This document shows positions 46,571-57,962 of a stretch of 64,000 nt of DNA, piece after piece; the stretch's first letter is position 1; each line of letters opens with the position of its first letter. The notes beneath the pieces were generated by a model that did not search any database, was not told the DNA's origin, and saw only the letters and a list, made by a program, of their open reading frames with translations. The position numbers and the translations under genes were made by a program. Where the stretch lies: NCBI GenBank assembly GCA_011800155.1, contig CM022370.1:1984001-2048000 (forward strand). Direction: 5' to 3'. The DNA is from Flammulina velutipes (taxonomy: Eukaryota > Basidiomycota > Agaricomycetes > Agaricales > Physalacriaceae).

Positions 46571-48641
46571 ATGCGACTTGCCACCAGACACGCTGGTTCC
46601 CTCCAACGGTGTCGCTTAACGAAAGGCTGCTATCAATCAAGATGTATAACGACTGGATATAGCTCTCCAAGCATCTTGACCAACTTGCATAAAACAAGAG
46701 CACTTCTCGTCCGAATTCTCCCGCCCACCAGTACTGCCGGTCCTGAACAGTCTCTAGAGCTATGGAACCAAGTCTTGACTGCCTCAACGCCTCAGACTGA
46801 TGTTACCATTGCTGGTTAGCTTACCGCCTTGTCTCAATAAAATCAAATCAGCTCACGGTGTTTAGTTCTAGAGGCCGACGAGTGGTCCAGCGGAAAGGAG
46901 CTTGTGACGGCTCTCCTGCGGGAACCCTTCGCGTCGGACGCGTCCAGCCACGAATACATCGCCAGTAGATGGTCAAATCGTTCGAGTCCTTCAATACGAA
47001 TACGGTGCGTCTAGATCACCTAGTATTCAACGCACAGACTAAGCAGCTCTAGGCAAGACGCGCAAGGCGACTTTCAATGTTCCTCATCCTATCTGCGCCA
47101 GTTTCCCGTCCCAATAGAGATTCAAGAGCTTCCTAGTGCACCGAAATCCACCCCAGAATCTCTGTCGTTTCTCCAGGACAAGCTGACCCTTGACGCCTTC
47201 CTCCGCGCTGACATCCCTCTCCTCGTTATCAACCCCCTCACAACATCACCTGCATCCGTATGCCGAATCCGAAACCTTATCCAGAACCCCAATACCATCC
47301 TTGTCTTTACCCACGCCTCATCGTCTTCAGCTGACCTTGCTGCATTGCACGCTCGTTACGGCGACGCCATCCGAGGCCTGAACGTTATATTCGCCGACCC
47401 ACATCTCGCTCTCGAGGCACTCGATACACTAAACGCCGACCCCACATCGCAGACGGCCGTCCAACGTTACCAGGACAACTTTGTTCGTTCGGGCGTCTCG
47501 TCCGTGTGGCGTGCAGTTCAGCAATCTATCCAGTCCACGGGTCAGTCTACTCCCAAGGACATCTTGTTATCGTTGCAGGAGCAGACGTCAGCTGCTCAGC
47601 TCCGAACAGTATTGCGTGTCGCTGGCTCCCAGCTGAAGCATGAGCAATCTGAATCTGATGCCCAGTTGCTGAGGACGAGCAAACTCAGAGAGCGCGTCGA
47701 GGAGGAACGTGTCAGGACTCATGCAGAGATATTTAACCAAGACACAATGGCGCACATCGAGACCAAGGCGCGGAAAACTATTGAGGCAGAGCTCCAGAAA
47801 TTTACTTGGTGGAAAATGGTAGGACGCGTGGACGACATCACGTCCGTCGTGTCTGCAATCGTGGCGAGTTCGATGGGCGCTATTGAGAAACAAGTAAGCC
47901 CCCTTCGGAGGTACAAGTATGTACATTCTGACCAGTCTCATAGCTCATCTACAACACCGGAAAATTATCAGCCATCCAAAAGCAATACTCTACTCAAACG
48001 CTAGGGGCGTTACCCAAACCAGGAACGTCTCTCCATTCCTCTGTCCTGCGGAACGAGCTTGAGCAACTCATGGCCTCTCCGTCTTACGCCATAGGGCCCT
48101 CAGTATTCCTTGGGCCCCTTGCGACGAGGAAGGAGCAGATAATACGGTATCCTACGGCCAGATTGCATATCGCGGGACAGAGATCAGTCCTCGGAATGAG
48201 CGGGTCCGCGGTGACCGGACTGGCACTGAGTTGGGCGGGATGGGTCGAGTGGCTGATGCCATCCTTTGTGAGCATGGATGCATCAACCCTTATGGGAGCC
48301 GGCGGGTTAATTTCTGTCCTCGGATTGAGGTGGGCGGTCGGGCACTGGGAAAAGGCAAAAAAGCGGTGGTGGGATGATTGGAAGAGGATATATGATGGGC
48401 TTGAGCGGGATTTGAAGGTGAGTTTCGTTTTGTTGTTTTTGGGTGGACGAGGAGTTGATATGGGTTTCAGAAAACTTCTGATAGTGTTATGAGGGAACAG
48501 GCGCTCGTCGTTGCAGACCGTGGTTGCACGGCGTTGCATAAGGCTATCGAGGAGAGAAACCGCGAGATCGAAGAACTTTCCGACGAGATAGCTGTTCTCG
48601 AGTCTGGCGGTTCAGAGTATGCAGCGCCCAGGCAGGGATAG
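46571..48641 (+). CDS. Mitochondrial Mmc1-like protein with C-terminal membrane segments
   Basis: The N-terminus MRLATRHAGSLQRCRLTKGC is basic without acids, a good mitochondrial presequence. Two introns (about 46815-46866 and 47008-47050) lead to a long exon with LSFLQDKLTLDAFLRADIPLLVINP, a helical region (TSKLRERVEEERVRTHAEIF) and FTWWKMVGRVDDITSVVSA. Intron 3 (about 47892-47941) precedes ARRYPTARLH-like sequence and two hydrophobic segments (SAVTGLALSWAGWVEWLMP and LMGAGGLISVLGLRWAVGH). It ends with a coiled coil (IEERNREIEELSDEIAVLE) and TAG at 48639-48641. The overall plan fits the fungal Mmc1 family of mitochondrial proteins; this assignment is from memory and the function is not established. 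Confidence 0.65.
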
Positions 48642-49142
48642 ACACAATGTGTGTGGCATATGTAGTCTATGTGTATTCATGGGGGCTTGAATTCTGTGAT
48701 ACACTACCGCAGACAACCTCCTGTGCCACGTCGAGGGTTGGAAGTGTTTTCAACACTTTGGACCTTTCCTTGTATGACGTGTGTGCATTGCAGTATCTGG
48801 AGCTGGAAGCTAGCTTCGACGATTCTGTATAGGTAATACTATGTTGCAAGATATGATCTGCATCGAGAGTGTCGTGTGTCTAAATCGTGGGAATCCAAAC
48901 TTGCAATGATCAGGCTGTGTGCTAATCTTGCGAACATTAATATTGGAAGCCCAAGACTCCGGGGGAAGAGACACCAAGTCCGGCGCAGATTCCAATGAGA
49001 GGCTTAGAGCGAATAAAAATGTGTTTATTATAGATAAATATATGAAATGACTCCAGCGCCACCCGTGGCGCATGGAAGGTATAAAAAACCCGGAAAATAT
49101 GTTAAAGATGTCCATCTAATAATTAAGATAATAAGATATTGC
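48642..49142. other. Convergent intergenic stretch, nothing seen
   Basis: AT-rich sequence between the Mmc1-like stop and the small secreted protein stop; only short chance frames. Confidence 0.45.
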
Positions 49143-49673
49143 TCAAGGGCGAGGGGCCACCTCCGCGTTGAGATAGCAAATATAGTGATCGCCACACCAG
49201 TTGCCCTTGGCGTCACCGTAGTTAAACTTGATGCGCTTCGGAGTGCTATCAAGCAGCATTCAAAGACAGAACAGTCATGTTAATGAAAGACTCACATATT
49301 GGCTTGATAGGTGACAAGATCGGGGTTGCCCCAATCCTCATCGATCCATTTGAAGTCACCGGAGGTCAACTTGATATTACACCATTCTGGGAGATGAATG
49401 AGAAGTCGTAAATGAAAGTAAAACGAGAGAAACATGCCAGAGTCCTTGCACGCTTCATCGTGATTGGCCTTCTCCCTGTATTCCAGGCGCAGTGAGTTGC
49501 CACTGTACCACACTTTCTTGGGGTTCCCGTAGCTGACCTCAGCCTGTATGAAATGAGAAATGAAGACAAAGGGAAGGATGAACGAAAACTACATCTCTAG
49601 TTTGTCGAAGAGGAGCAGCCAGTGCTCCCATGATAAGAGTCATGAGTACGATGAGTATTCTCGAATATTGCAT
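49143..49673 (-). CDS. Small secreted cysteine-containing protein
   Basis: Exon 1 encodes a clear signal peptide: MQYSRILIVLMTLIMGALAA, then PLRQTRD. The mature part of about 95 residues contains AEVSYGNPKKVWYSGNSLRL, CKDSEWCNIKL, and C-terminal NWCGDHYICYLNAEVAPRP, with four to five Cys. Introns lie at about 49545-49593, 49388-49450 (GC donor GCATGT) and 49248-49297. The stop is at 49143. Unknown family; it has the size and signal of fungal small secreted proteins. A neighbouring minus-strand frame (49876-50184) also has a WCN-containing segment and may be a decayed relative. Confidence 0.7.
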
Positions 49674-49875
49674 GGTGAAGTTGAGGATTAGAGGATTGGT
49701 GAGGCTGGGAGGAGTGAGAAAGGTAGTAGAGGTGAGTGATGAATTGAACGCTGGTGCTACCTCCTACTTATACGTCTTTTTCGTAACCACAATTATCGGT
49801 TAGAAGAGAAACGGCCAAGGTTGACGCCACTAATCAATAAGTCACCTAGTACCACACAGCGCAGCCTCTGCAGTG

Positions 49876-50184
49876 CTATGCATCAAACTTGACAGTGATT
49901 CTACCTGTGCTATACCGATATTCATATTTCTTGATTTGGTCAATTTGCGATTTCGAAGATCCAGCGGTGGCGTGTAGAATTCTCTTGATAGACATCGGTA
50001 CGCTTTCGCTCGGTCCACCGTTGTTCTCAAAGCTGAGTTTTACAGATATACTATAATGAAGGTCACAGTCTGAAATGTTAAACTTACATTGAACGTCGCT
50101 AGATACTGCTAGATATAGCAACCCGTGGCCGACGTCGACGTCGTGACCATCTGGCATCGTCAAGTTACACCATACCTTGACCAT
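49876..50184 (-). CDS. Doubtful ORF, possibly a relic of a small secreted protein paralogue
   Basis: A 102-codon frame with MVKVWCNLTMPDGHDVDV and a Ser/Lys-rich C-terminus. The WCN followed by acidic residues resembles the neighbouring secreted protein, but the similarity is too short to be sure. No signal peptide in this frame. A possible GTAAGT donor lies near 50090. Confidence 0.3.
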   Translation of the reverse strand: MVKVWCNLTMPDGHDVDVGHGLLYLAVSSDVQCKFNISDCDLHYSISVKLSFENNGGPSESVPMSIKRILHATAGSSKSQIDQIKKYEYRYSTGRITVKFDA

Positions 50185-51068
50185 ACCTAGAATTTAGTAG
50201 TTCATGCTACCATGTACGCGTTTGAGATCCATCATACGTCCTAGAACCAGTCCGCTGCATTTGCTTGTCCCGTTCGTTAAATTGACGGGTTCAGTTATCC
50301 TTGGAATCCCGTCCAACGGGGCAAGCTATGCGTCTAGCTATCGAAGTGGTGACAACAGATTTCTGGGCATTCTACAGGCCCAGCCAAGGATATAATCCTA
50401 ACGCTAGGTTGGGCGTTGAAGTTAGCAGCCCAGTAGCACGTCGTTGCGGTTACACAGTGATGGACGCAGAAGGTAAGCATTACGGTCCACATGAATGAAT
50501 GAGCGTATTCCCACCTTACTGGATCTCGCCAATGCTATATTCGCCTGGATCTGAGCTCCTCAACGGTCGAAGCCATTGCCATTGCCAAGTCGAGATTTCG
50601 CGTTTGATACAATCAATCTCCGAGTTACCATTATCGACCGTATTTATGACAGTATTTATCGGCATATATTCCAGCGATGCGCGTCGAGTATTCTGTATTG
50701 TACCTACTTGATCGTCAGTTGGGTCCGGGTTCGAGGTTCGTGGCTGTAATTCCAGGTGTGGTATGAGCTTCGCGGTCGTAGTTCTAGGTGCGGTATGAGG
50801 TTTTTGGATCCTGATTCTGCCTCGGTGATGATCGGACCGGGCTTTGGTCTCTCTACTTCTACCCTCATGTCCCACTGCTTTACAGGTCTAGAGGCCTAAT
50901 CCCTCCCATCCTCCGAATTTAATTAGGTCACTATTGGCAAAACTTGGTAGGATCATCAATACCATATTGTTTTTCTCGACCACGATCAGAGTGATACAAA
51001 AGCACTTTAAGCATGGATGGTTCGTCTGTCCCAGCTACCTTTCCCAACATTCTTTCCATCCGTTTAAC
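50185..51068. other. Intergenic stretch bordering the 51-58 kb element, with a short degenerate tandem repeat
   Basis: Short plus-strand frames at 50204-50498 have no domain. At about 50735-50800 two roughly 33-bp copies occur, each with GTAGTTC or GTAATTC, then AGGTGCGGTATGAG or AGGTGTGGTATGAG. No gene is supported. The left end of the 51-58 kb element should lie here, but no terminal repeat was found. Confidence 0.4.
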
Positions 51069-54000
51069 ATGGCCAATAATGGCAATATGCCATCGTATGA
51101 GGCAAGTCCATCACTTGGATATGCTCACAAAGACTCATTGAATCCTTAGGAGTACCTTCGCTTCATATCTGAACGACGTGACATTAGCCAGCATACGCCG
51201 ACGGATCCTTTGCGTCTGGCTCACCCTGCTGGACCTCCCATTCGTCCCCCAGACTCAGCAGGAGCTATCTCTGGTGGAAGCACCGTGGCCCGATTCCTAC
51301 AAGCTCAGGCAGTTTCAGGTCAAAATGGTGTGTCTCGCTTTACTGACTCTGCTATCGTAAATTGACCCAGTGTCTCTAGCTGTCCCTCCCATCCAAGAAC
51401 TCTATCAGTCGAGGACTATCTCAGGATCTAATCAGCCATCCTACTCTGTACGCACCTCGGACTTCACCGACATGCTGCCTACTTCGGGGGTCAATCACGA
51501 GCGACTTTCTTCATCTCAACGATATTCCCCAGCAGCTTCCCAGCTTCCTCGTCGAGGTCGTCGTCATGTTCCTCGGGGGCCTGCACTACGACTACCTACC
51601 CTTCCACGCCCCCGAAATCGGACCATTCAGGAGGGGATCGCCGACTGTATGGAAGACATCAATGGGGAGAAGCATATGCGTATTCTTTGCATAGTCTATC
51701 CTCCAAATGTAAGTTTCTTCGTTATTTCTCTCCTTACTATCTATCTAATTGGGCCAATAAACAGGGTGGTGTGAAACGACCTTTCTTGTCGCTCAGCTTC
51801 ACAGCTTTCACAGAATGGGCCCGTCGCGAATATTTATGCTTCAACTACACTCTCTTACCGACTACCGATCTCACTACACTCATCGGCAGAGTCAAGAACG
51901 ACATGGAACATAGTCCCCGGCGATACAGGTTTGCTCCAGGATCCTGTGCTGCCCGCCCTCCTCTCAGACCCCTTCGCTTCAACAACAAGGGCAAGACAAG
52001 AAACGATGGCATGGCTTATATGGAGCCCATATCGATACCTCATTCAACAGACATCCAGAAGATGATCGTGGATCAGCAATTTGGAGTCCTCGGCAAGTCT
52101 CTGACTCCTGATGGGTGGTTCGTTATCAACTTGGGTATGCTGGCCTTTTCTTCATCGCATATTTATCCACTCACATGCATCAGGTATCACTCGTAACCCT
52201 TTTCGGTTCATTGAAGGAGGCCAACGACATGAATGTCTCACTGAAAAGGTCGATTATCTGTTCCCGAGCGATGATGATTATAACGAAGAGGATGTACCGA
52301 TCAGCACCTGGTGTAGCTGTAAAGATCTGGAGCTATCAGACGACGACGAAGCTGATATTGTCGCAGGCTCGGTCGTCCCAGGTCATTCTTCACATCATGC
52401 TCCTTCGCCTTTACCCCCGTCGTCGCCACTGCTCTCACCATCGTTCCTCCCTGCATCTCCAACACTGGGAGCAGCATCTGCATCTGTATCGACATCTGTT
52501 CTACCTGGATCTATCTCAGCTAGCCCCGATTCAGAGTTTCGGGAAAGTCTATCAGCCCTCACACTTGCTGCCCTTCCATCATCAATATGGGACAATACTG
52601 CCACTTCTAGCTGTTTCCCAGATGGGCCATCTGATCAATACACACTCGATGACTTTACCTCAAAAATCCTTGAACAGTTCTCTGACCAGGCCGCACTTCG
52701 TGTTTCAGGACACTCTCTCGATGATGCAGCCAGTAACCTCTGGCATGTTATCCAACAATGTGCATCAGCAAACGACTTTTCCCCTCTCCTTTCTCCTCAT
52801 AGACATTTCGATGTGTAAGTGGTATTGTCGGCAGTGCAACATGTATCTGACAATAATTTCCCAGTCGTCAATCTGATACTCCAGCATCGTTCGGTGGAGG
52901 TGTTGAAAATGAGATCATCTTCAACCTCTGGACTCAGATCACCAAAACTCGGGGTACAGAGTTTATGGAAGATATGGAGTTAGGCTTTACCAGTGTTCGC
53001 TGCCTGCCCATCTCCCTACACACTCGTGCTCTCGATCTCAAAGCCTTTGGAGCTCTTACTGGTTACCTTCTAGTGCGCACCCAGTTCCCCCATCCTCTGA
53101 TGCCTACACTCTTGAAATACCTGGTCGGGAAAGGCAATCTCCATGTGCTCACACAGTCGTTTCTCCGGGACTGGCTTCCCGAAATTGAGAACGATGTTAG
53201 TCGCTGGATCGAAGCTGGCTCGTCAGGTGATGTGAGCAGCTTCAACTCGCACTTCGTCTCGTATTATAGTATCCCAGTACGACATCTATCTTTTAGTGCT
53301 CTCACTCTCTCACATCAGTGATACAGGTTTCTGCCTATCGTAATCGGGATCAACTTACGCACAGTCGTCTCGCATCTCAGATACTGTATACACGAACTGT
53401 CAGCCATGGACCCGATAATCATCCCGATATGGTAGCCTTTTACGAAGGCTTCTGTCTATCGTGTCCCAATGGTTTTAATTTGATCGAGGTATGCTAAATT
53501 AGCAGCAGGCCAATATGTTTACTAACCACTAGCTGACAGGCCATTCGTGCATTTACAGGCGGTGTAGATGGGTTTCTCGCTGCTGTGTCCACATCATGGA
53601 TTCGGGATTCATCGTCTCTCGAAGGTCGTCTCGACATTATCGGACCAAATACCCGACAGATATCAGAACTTCGCCGTCTTACAGGAGACACCGACTTCAA
53701 CATCGAGGAGGAGCTCAAGACATTCCTGTCCCGCCGAGGGAAGCCCTTACCGACTCTCTTCGATGAGATTGCCCGAGGTCGATTCGTCCAGCAGGTAGAC
53801 TTCTCAGCAGAAGCCATGGATGATCCTGGCTATCGATCACGAATGCTAGTCTGGGCAGCTACAGGCTCCACCCTCCTGAAGCCCACTGATTCAGTTATGG
53901 TAGTTCCCTCTCTGTCACTTACTTTTATGCAGCTGAACCGATTTTTTACAGCTTCATATCGTTAGCACGAGTAATAATGTATACACTCTCGATCGTGCCC

Positions 54001-54200
54001 TCCGGGACAGTCTAGCCCATACAGGAACAGTTAGCTGGCAGACCTGCTCTTCCGAGGGTCGCCTTCCATACGAGAAAATTCGCGACCTCATCATTGAGTT
54101 CAAAACCGGTACATCACCCTATGCTTCAGTCGCGGAGGCAATTGATTTCTGGCTGTTAAAGGAGATTCTGAATGCATGTGGTAACCACTCGGGCTATTAA
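51069..54200 (+). CDS. HECT-like E3 ubiquitin ligase of the candidate transposon
   Basis: A multi-exon gene. The start MANNGNMPSYE (51069) is joined by a GC-donor intron (GCAAGT, about 51102-51149) to EYLRFISERRDISQ. The middle has Pro/Ser-rich linkers, RPFLSLSFTAFTEWARREYL, and an acidic region. The last 350 residues look like a HECT domain: GTEFMEDMELGFTSVRCLPI, LKAFGALTGYLLVRT, AIRAFTGGVDGFLAA, RSRMLVWAATGSTLLKP, and QTCSSEGRLPYEKIRDL, where TC followed by LPY matches the catalytic cysteine region of HECT ligases (THTCFNxLDLPxY type). Introns near 51329-51374, 51709-51765, 52135-52184, 52816-52864, 53275-53328, 53488-53541 and 53900-53951. The stop is at 54200. Function inferred; in HECT enzymes this cysteine forms the ubiquitin thioester. 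Confidence 0.65.
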
Positions 54201-54401
54201 GACTTACAATCTGTGCGACTGACTATACCTCTTTTTGGACTGTATCTACATTATGGTACTTATATACTATTACCTATTATCTCTCGTCCCCCTCCACTCA
54301 GTTCTCTCTTTATTCCTCAAACAACATTTACACATACAGAGCTATAGCCTATAATGATTGTACTCCCGAGCAAAACCTCGTTTTTTCTGTATTAAATTTA
54401 T

Positions 54402-54508
54402 TGACACCTTGGGGAATTGAACTTGTGACCTTCTGATGGAAAAGCTGAATCGCGCACCAGCGTTACACACAGCCCGGAAGCACATTAGACCACTTGGCCA
54501 TCAGGGAA
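54402..54508 (-). tRNA. tRNA-like relic (class II-like A and B boxes)
   Basis: On the minus strand, TGGCCAAGTGGTCTAATG matches a Pol III A box of Leu/Ser-type tRNAs, and AGTTCAATTCC about 70 bp on matches a B box. The acceptor ends do not pair well and no clear anticodon stem could be drawn, so it is likely a tRNA pseudogene or tRNA-derived SINE head rather than a working tRNA. Confidence 0.3.
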
Positions 54509-54575
54509 TTTATCAGTCCTGTTTCTAATACTCTATATATCTCTTACGGAGATAACCTTTACATATTATATCAGA

Positions 54576-56527
54576 TTAAAATAAATGAGGCTGAATCGTG
54601 CGTGCCAGTATTAATCCCTCTATCCATAGCCTAACTACATCCTCTTCACGAGAAGCACCAGCGAAGGGCTTCAGAGCAAATCTCATGCTGTCAATATCAC
54701 TGGCAGAGAACGGCGAATCGGGTGCATCCAGAGGGACACCTCCCAAATTCTCAGGAGGTCCTGACTGCCGTATCCAGGATGAGTCTGGCTCATCGGCAGG
54801 ATTATTGTTATCGCGTGACTGTAAAATATCATCCTCCCGTAAAGCCTCCCAGTCGACCCCATATATTTCTAGATCGTCGTCGTCCATGCCGTCGTCGTCA
54901 GCAGGATGGGGGATGATAGGAATATCATCGGCACCGAGAGGTGTACCGCGCAGTCCATGGACCATCATGTCGAAGTAGAAGAGATCAGCAGGAGAGCGAT
55001 TTGATGCATGTCGCATCTGGATAGTATGATGGTTCCAGGCCTCCATGAAAAATGTTAGCTGCATGTTGATCGTATCGAGAAAGAGGAAATGAAGTAGCCA
55101 TATGTGGCAGGCATTATTGATGTTCAGACCATGCTGGACTTCAAGCAGTGTAAATACATCTGCCCAGGCAGCACCGATCTGCACAGTAATGTCGACCCAT
55201 AGACGTTCAATCCGCACATTATGAACACTTCTATAGAGACTGTCAGGAACTGGTAAGCAGAGAAAAGGGCGATGATAGCTACCGTCCCCATATATATGAA
55301 CCACGTCCTGCACCAAGAAACATTTCCATCCAAGCTGCGACAAGAATATTCTCGATACCATGATCGCCCCGTAGTCGCGAAGGTGCACCATATCGCCGTG
55401 CAGCATCGAGAAACAGATTGAGAACTGCAGCACCGGTATTGTTATTGTGTGCACGTAGCCCGACTATGAGCCGAGAGTACCCGTCAATGAACCCATGTAT
55501 AACGATTCCCCATCGGATAAGTCCTAAATGACCGTAGGTAAATAGAGCATTGATACGGAAATATAAGAGTAATACCATGCTGACCATCATGATGCCACAG
55601 TGCATTTGGACCTGGAACACTGTAGACACGACGACGAATCTGAATACGCTGAAAGACGCGCTGCACAGGATCGATACGCTGAAGTGCATGTCTTATGCGT
55701 TCCCGCTGAACCCGGTGACCCATGCGCCGTAGCATACCCTCTAATATGGTTATACCGGCAGAGCGAAAATGCTGGCGTAAACGGAGGAGAAGCCTATCAA
55801 GTTCTTCATCCGAAATTGTTGAGAGAGAGCGGGTGTATGATGTGATCCCCTCCACGATAATATCGCCTGAAGGCTGGGGGTCCAGGACATCAGCAGCAGT
55901 AGTCTGAGTGGAAGGAGCGAGAGTGATGGGCTGCTCCTGTGGCTCTGCAATTCCATAATCGAGCATCTGTTGCCGTACAAGACGCCGGCTGACACCCAAA
56001 AAGCGGGCTATTCCAGATGTTGATCGTAGTGTCGATGCCCATCGCAAAAAGTCATAATCGATGACAAGTGACGGCCGACCACGCTGTCCAGTATGTACTG
56101 TGTGAACAAGAGTAGGCCGTCCATAGTGTGACTGCTCGATTGCAGTGTCGTAGAAGTGACGGATATCATGCTGCATGACAGTAACGTTACGAACAAGTAT
56201 GGACCATTCAGACTCATCGAAGAGATGCTGGAACTAATAGTATATTAGTATCTATGTAAGAAAACAACACCTGAACATCACCTCCTGCAAAAGTTCACGA
56301 TAGTTTGCTAGATCATCGCCGAGCCTCCAGAGAACTACTGTTTCTGCATGTGCCTCAATTGCTTCATGCACACTATGTTGGAAACGATGATAATGAGAGC
56401 GAAATGCCTGTATAAGCTCAGATCCAGCTGCAGGTGTTAGAGTATCGGTTGGTGTGTTAGACATGGGAATCGATGAGAGAGAGGCAGGGTCTAGACATAA
56501 CTGATCTGTCGGCCCTTCACATGACAT
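54576..56527 (-). CDS. Integrase-core (DDE, rve-like) transposase
   Basis: Four exons on the minus strand. The N-terminal part has a helix-turn-helix-like segment (STSGIARFLGVSRRLVRQQM) and an ERIRHALQRIDP region. The catalytic core reads NALWHHDGQHG + LIRWGIVIHGFIDGYSRLIV (intron about 55493-55545), then RLRGDHGIENILVAAWMEMF, and after an intron (about 55245-55288) SVHNVRIERLWVDI. The Asp residues in HHDGQH and RGDHG and the Glu in RIERLW fit the DDE triad. C-terminal IYGVDWEAL is typical of this family, which is widespread in animal genomes and mushrooms. The start is the ATG at 56527 (or 56464). It is convergent to the HECT-like gene and divergent from the third ORF. Confidence 0.8.
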
Positions 56528-56723
56528 CGACTCACTCCTCTACCTTGCATGGATAATTATACTCTGTCTCCCTCTGACAGTAAGTTTCCAGCTCCGTCAT
56601 TATAAAATCAATGCTGATTTATTGTAAGCTCATTGTACTACTATTTCTCTCACACTCTTTGTCAAACCTCCATTCGCACTCATTCCTATCACGGCAGAGG
56701 TCCTAGGACTGACAATCAATACT

Positions 56724-57962
56724 ATGTCAGTTAGCCGCAGGTATAGCCATGATGGGACATGGATCCTATCTATACCTCCATTAGTTTTGATAATGGCACT
56801 TTTCGAGGCACTTGCTATCTCAGGTTTACAGTCCTCTCGCTTGGTCGTTCACCCTGCCAGTGTTCAGCAGGACCTTCTCAATGTTTTCGCACATCCACAC
56901 GAGTATACTGTCGAGACTTCGCAGGCAGTAGACCTACAGCCTGATAACACCCTCTCACTGCTATTGGGTAACTGCCTCTCGCATCCCTGTACACTCGGAC
57001 TCCTTTCTAGCCACCTTCTTATGACAGAAAATCCTCTCCCATCGCAAGAGGTATTAGCTGTTGACCCCCATCTTCCCTTTCCTGGCACTCGGCATCTACA
57101 TCGTCACTTGGACTTTACATTAGCCGATATTCGCCAGCACTTTCTTCTAGGCTTCTATCACTCGAGCACAGCCAATATCATCTCTATCCCTTCCTATTTC
57201 ATAGATGTGGCTACAGAGCCTATCTTGCCATTCATTCAGGATAGCCAGCCCTCATCATTCGTACAATCTCTTCAGGATAGCCAGCCCTCATCATTCGTAC
57301 AATCTCTTGATACACTTTTCCCCTCACATGATGACGAGCAATACCCTCCCCCAGTTCCCGAGGATTCGTTTATCCCACCATCTATCGTCCAACCAGCAGT
57401 CTCCTCCATTGACGAGCTGTTTGCAGCCTTCTCCTTGAATCTTGCAACAGTTCGGCGAAATGTGGAGATGCCGAGTACTGGTAGGAAGAGTGGACAGCTC
57501 TTTATTCAACGCCTTCACAAGCATCGCCTTGTCTCTGATACTCTCGTACAGCTCGGACTGAAGGGCTATCGCGATGATCCCACTGCCATATCCCAGCAAG
57601 TCCATGCAGAGTACCAGTACAGGGCTGTCGACATTCTGGTTGCTTTATCGTGGGCTCCTGTCACCTATGTGAAGAGGTCGAAGGGAATGCTCTGGGCTGA
57701 GAACATAGCCCGATTAGAATGGGTGGCTGCAGAGGGTACACTAATTTCTCTCACTGCACGATCCTTTCTAACTATTGCAGGTACAAGTCGTCATAGGGAG
57801 TATCTCGCTATCAGAGAGATATTCAAGCCTGGAGGGATTCTTGACCAAAATTTGACCCCCAGCATTTCTTCGATGTCCACTGAAGTTGAGCGAGAAGTCG
57901 CACACCTCTCCCAGAGTTGTATATTGGATCGCCGCACTCGTTTCAAAGGGTTTCTTGCATAA
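56724..57962 (+). CDS. Unknown third ORF of the candidate transposon
   Basis: A single open frame of 412 codons, starting MSVSRRYSHDGTWILSIPP. The first 20 codons may be partly intronic. It contains two perfect 12-residue copies of the unit QDSQPSSFVQSL (57237-57308), then a helical region (DELFAAFSLNLATVRRNVEM) and a basic segment with TYVKRSKGMLWAENIARLEW. No domain is recognised. Its head-to-head placement with the integrase (197 bp between starts) suggests coordinate expression; a DNA-binding or accessory role would be pure guess. Confidence 0.6.
   Translation: MSVSRRYSHDGTWILSIPPLVLIMALFEALAISGLQSSRLVVHPASVQQDLLNVFAHPHEYTVETSQAVDLQPDNTLSLLLGNCLSHPCTLGLLSSHLLMTENPLPSQEVLAVDPHLPFPGTRHLHRHLDFTLADIRQHFLLGFYHSSTANIISIPSYFIDVATEPILPFIQDSQPSSFVQSLQDSQPSSFVQSLDTLFPSHDDEQYPPPVPEDSFIPPSIVQPAVSSIDELFAAFSLNLATVRRNVEMPSTGRKSGQLFIQRLHKHRLVSDTLVQLGLKGYRDDPTAISQQVHAEYQYRAVDILVALSWAPVTYVKRSKGMLWAENIARLEWVAAEGTLISLTARSFLTIAGTSRHREYLAIREIFKPGGILDQNLTPSISSMSTEVEREVAHLSQSCILDRRTRFKGFLA
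57237..57308. repeat. Two perfect 36-bp tandem copies in the third transposon ORF
   Basis: 57237-57272 and 57273-57308 are identical, beginning CAGGATAGCCAGCCCTC, in frame. The lack of any difference implies a very recent duplication. Confidence 0.95.

Larger units (their letters stand above)
51069..57962. mobile_element. Candidate DNA transposon: HECT-like gene + integrase-core transposase + third ORF
   Basis: Three genes occur in a block that interrupts otherwise ordinary sequence: a plus-strand HECT-like gene, a minus-strand DDE integrase, and a plus-strand unknown ORF, with a tRNA-like relic between the first two. The integrase belongs to a family that, as far as I recall, is found as multicopy genes in fish, invertebrates and mushrooms. 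The ends are placed at outer coding limits only; terminal inverted repeats and target duplications were not found by eye. All three coding regions are open, suggesting recent activity. Confidence 0.5.
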
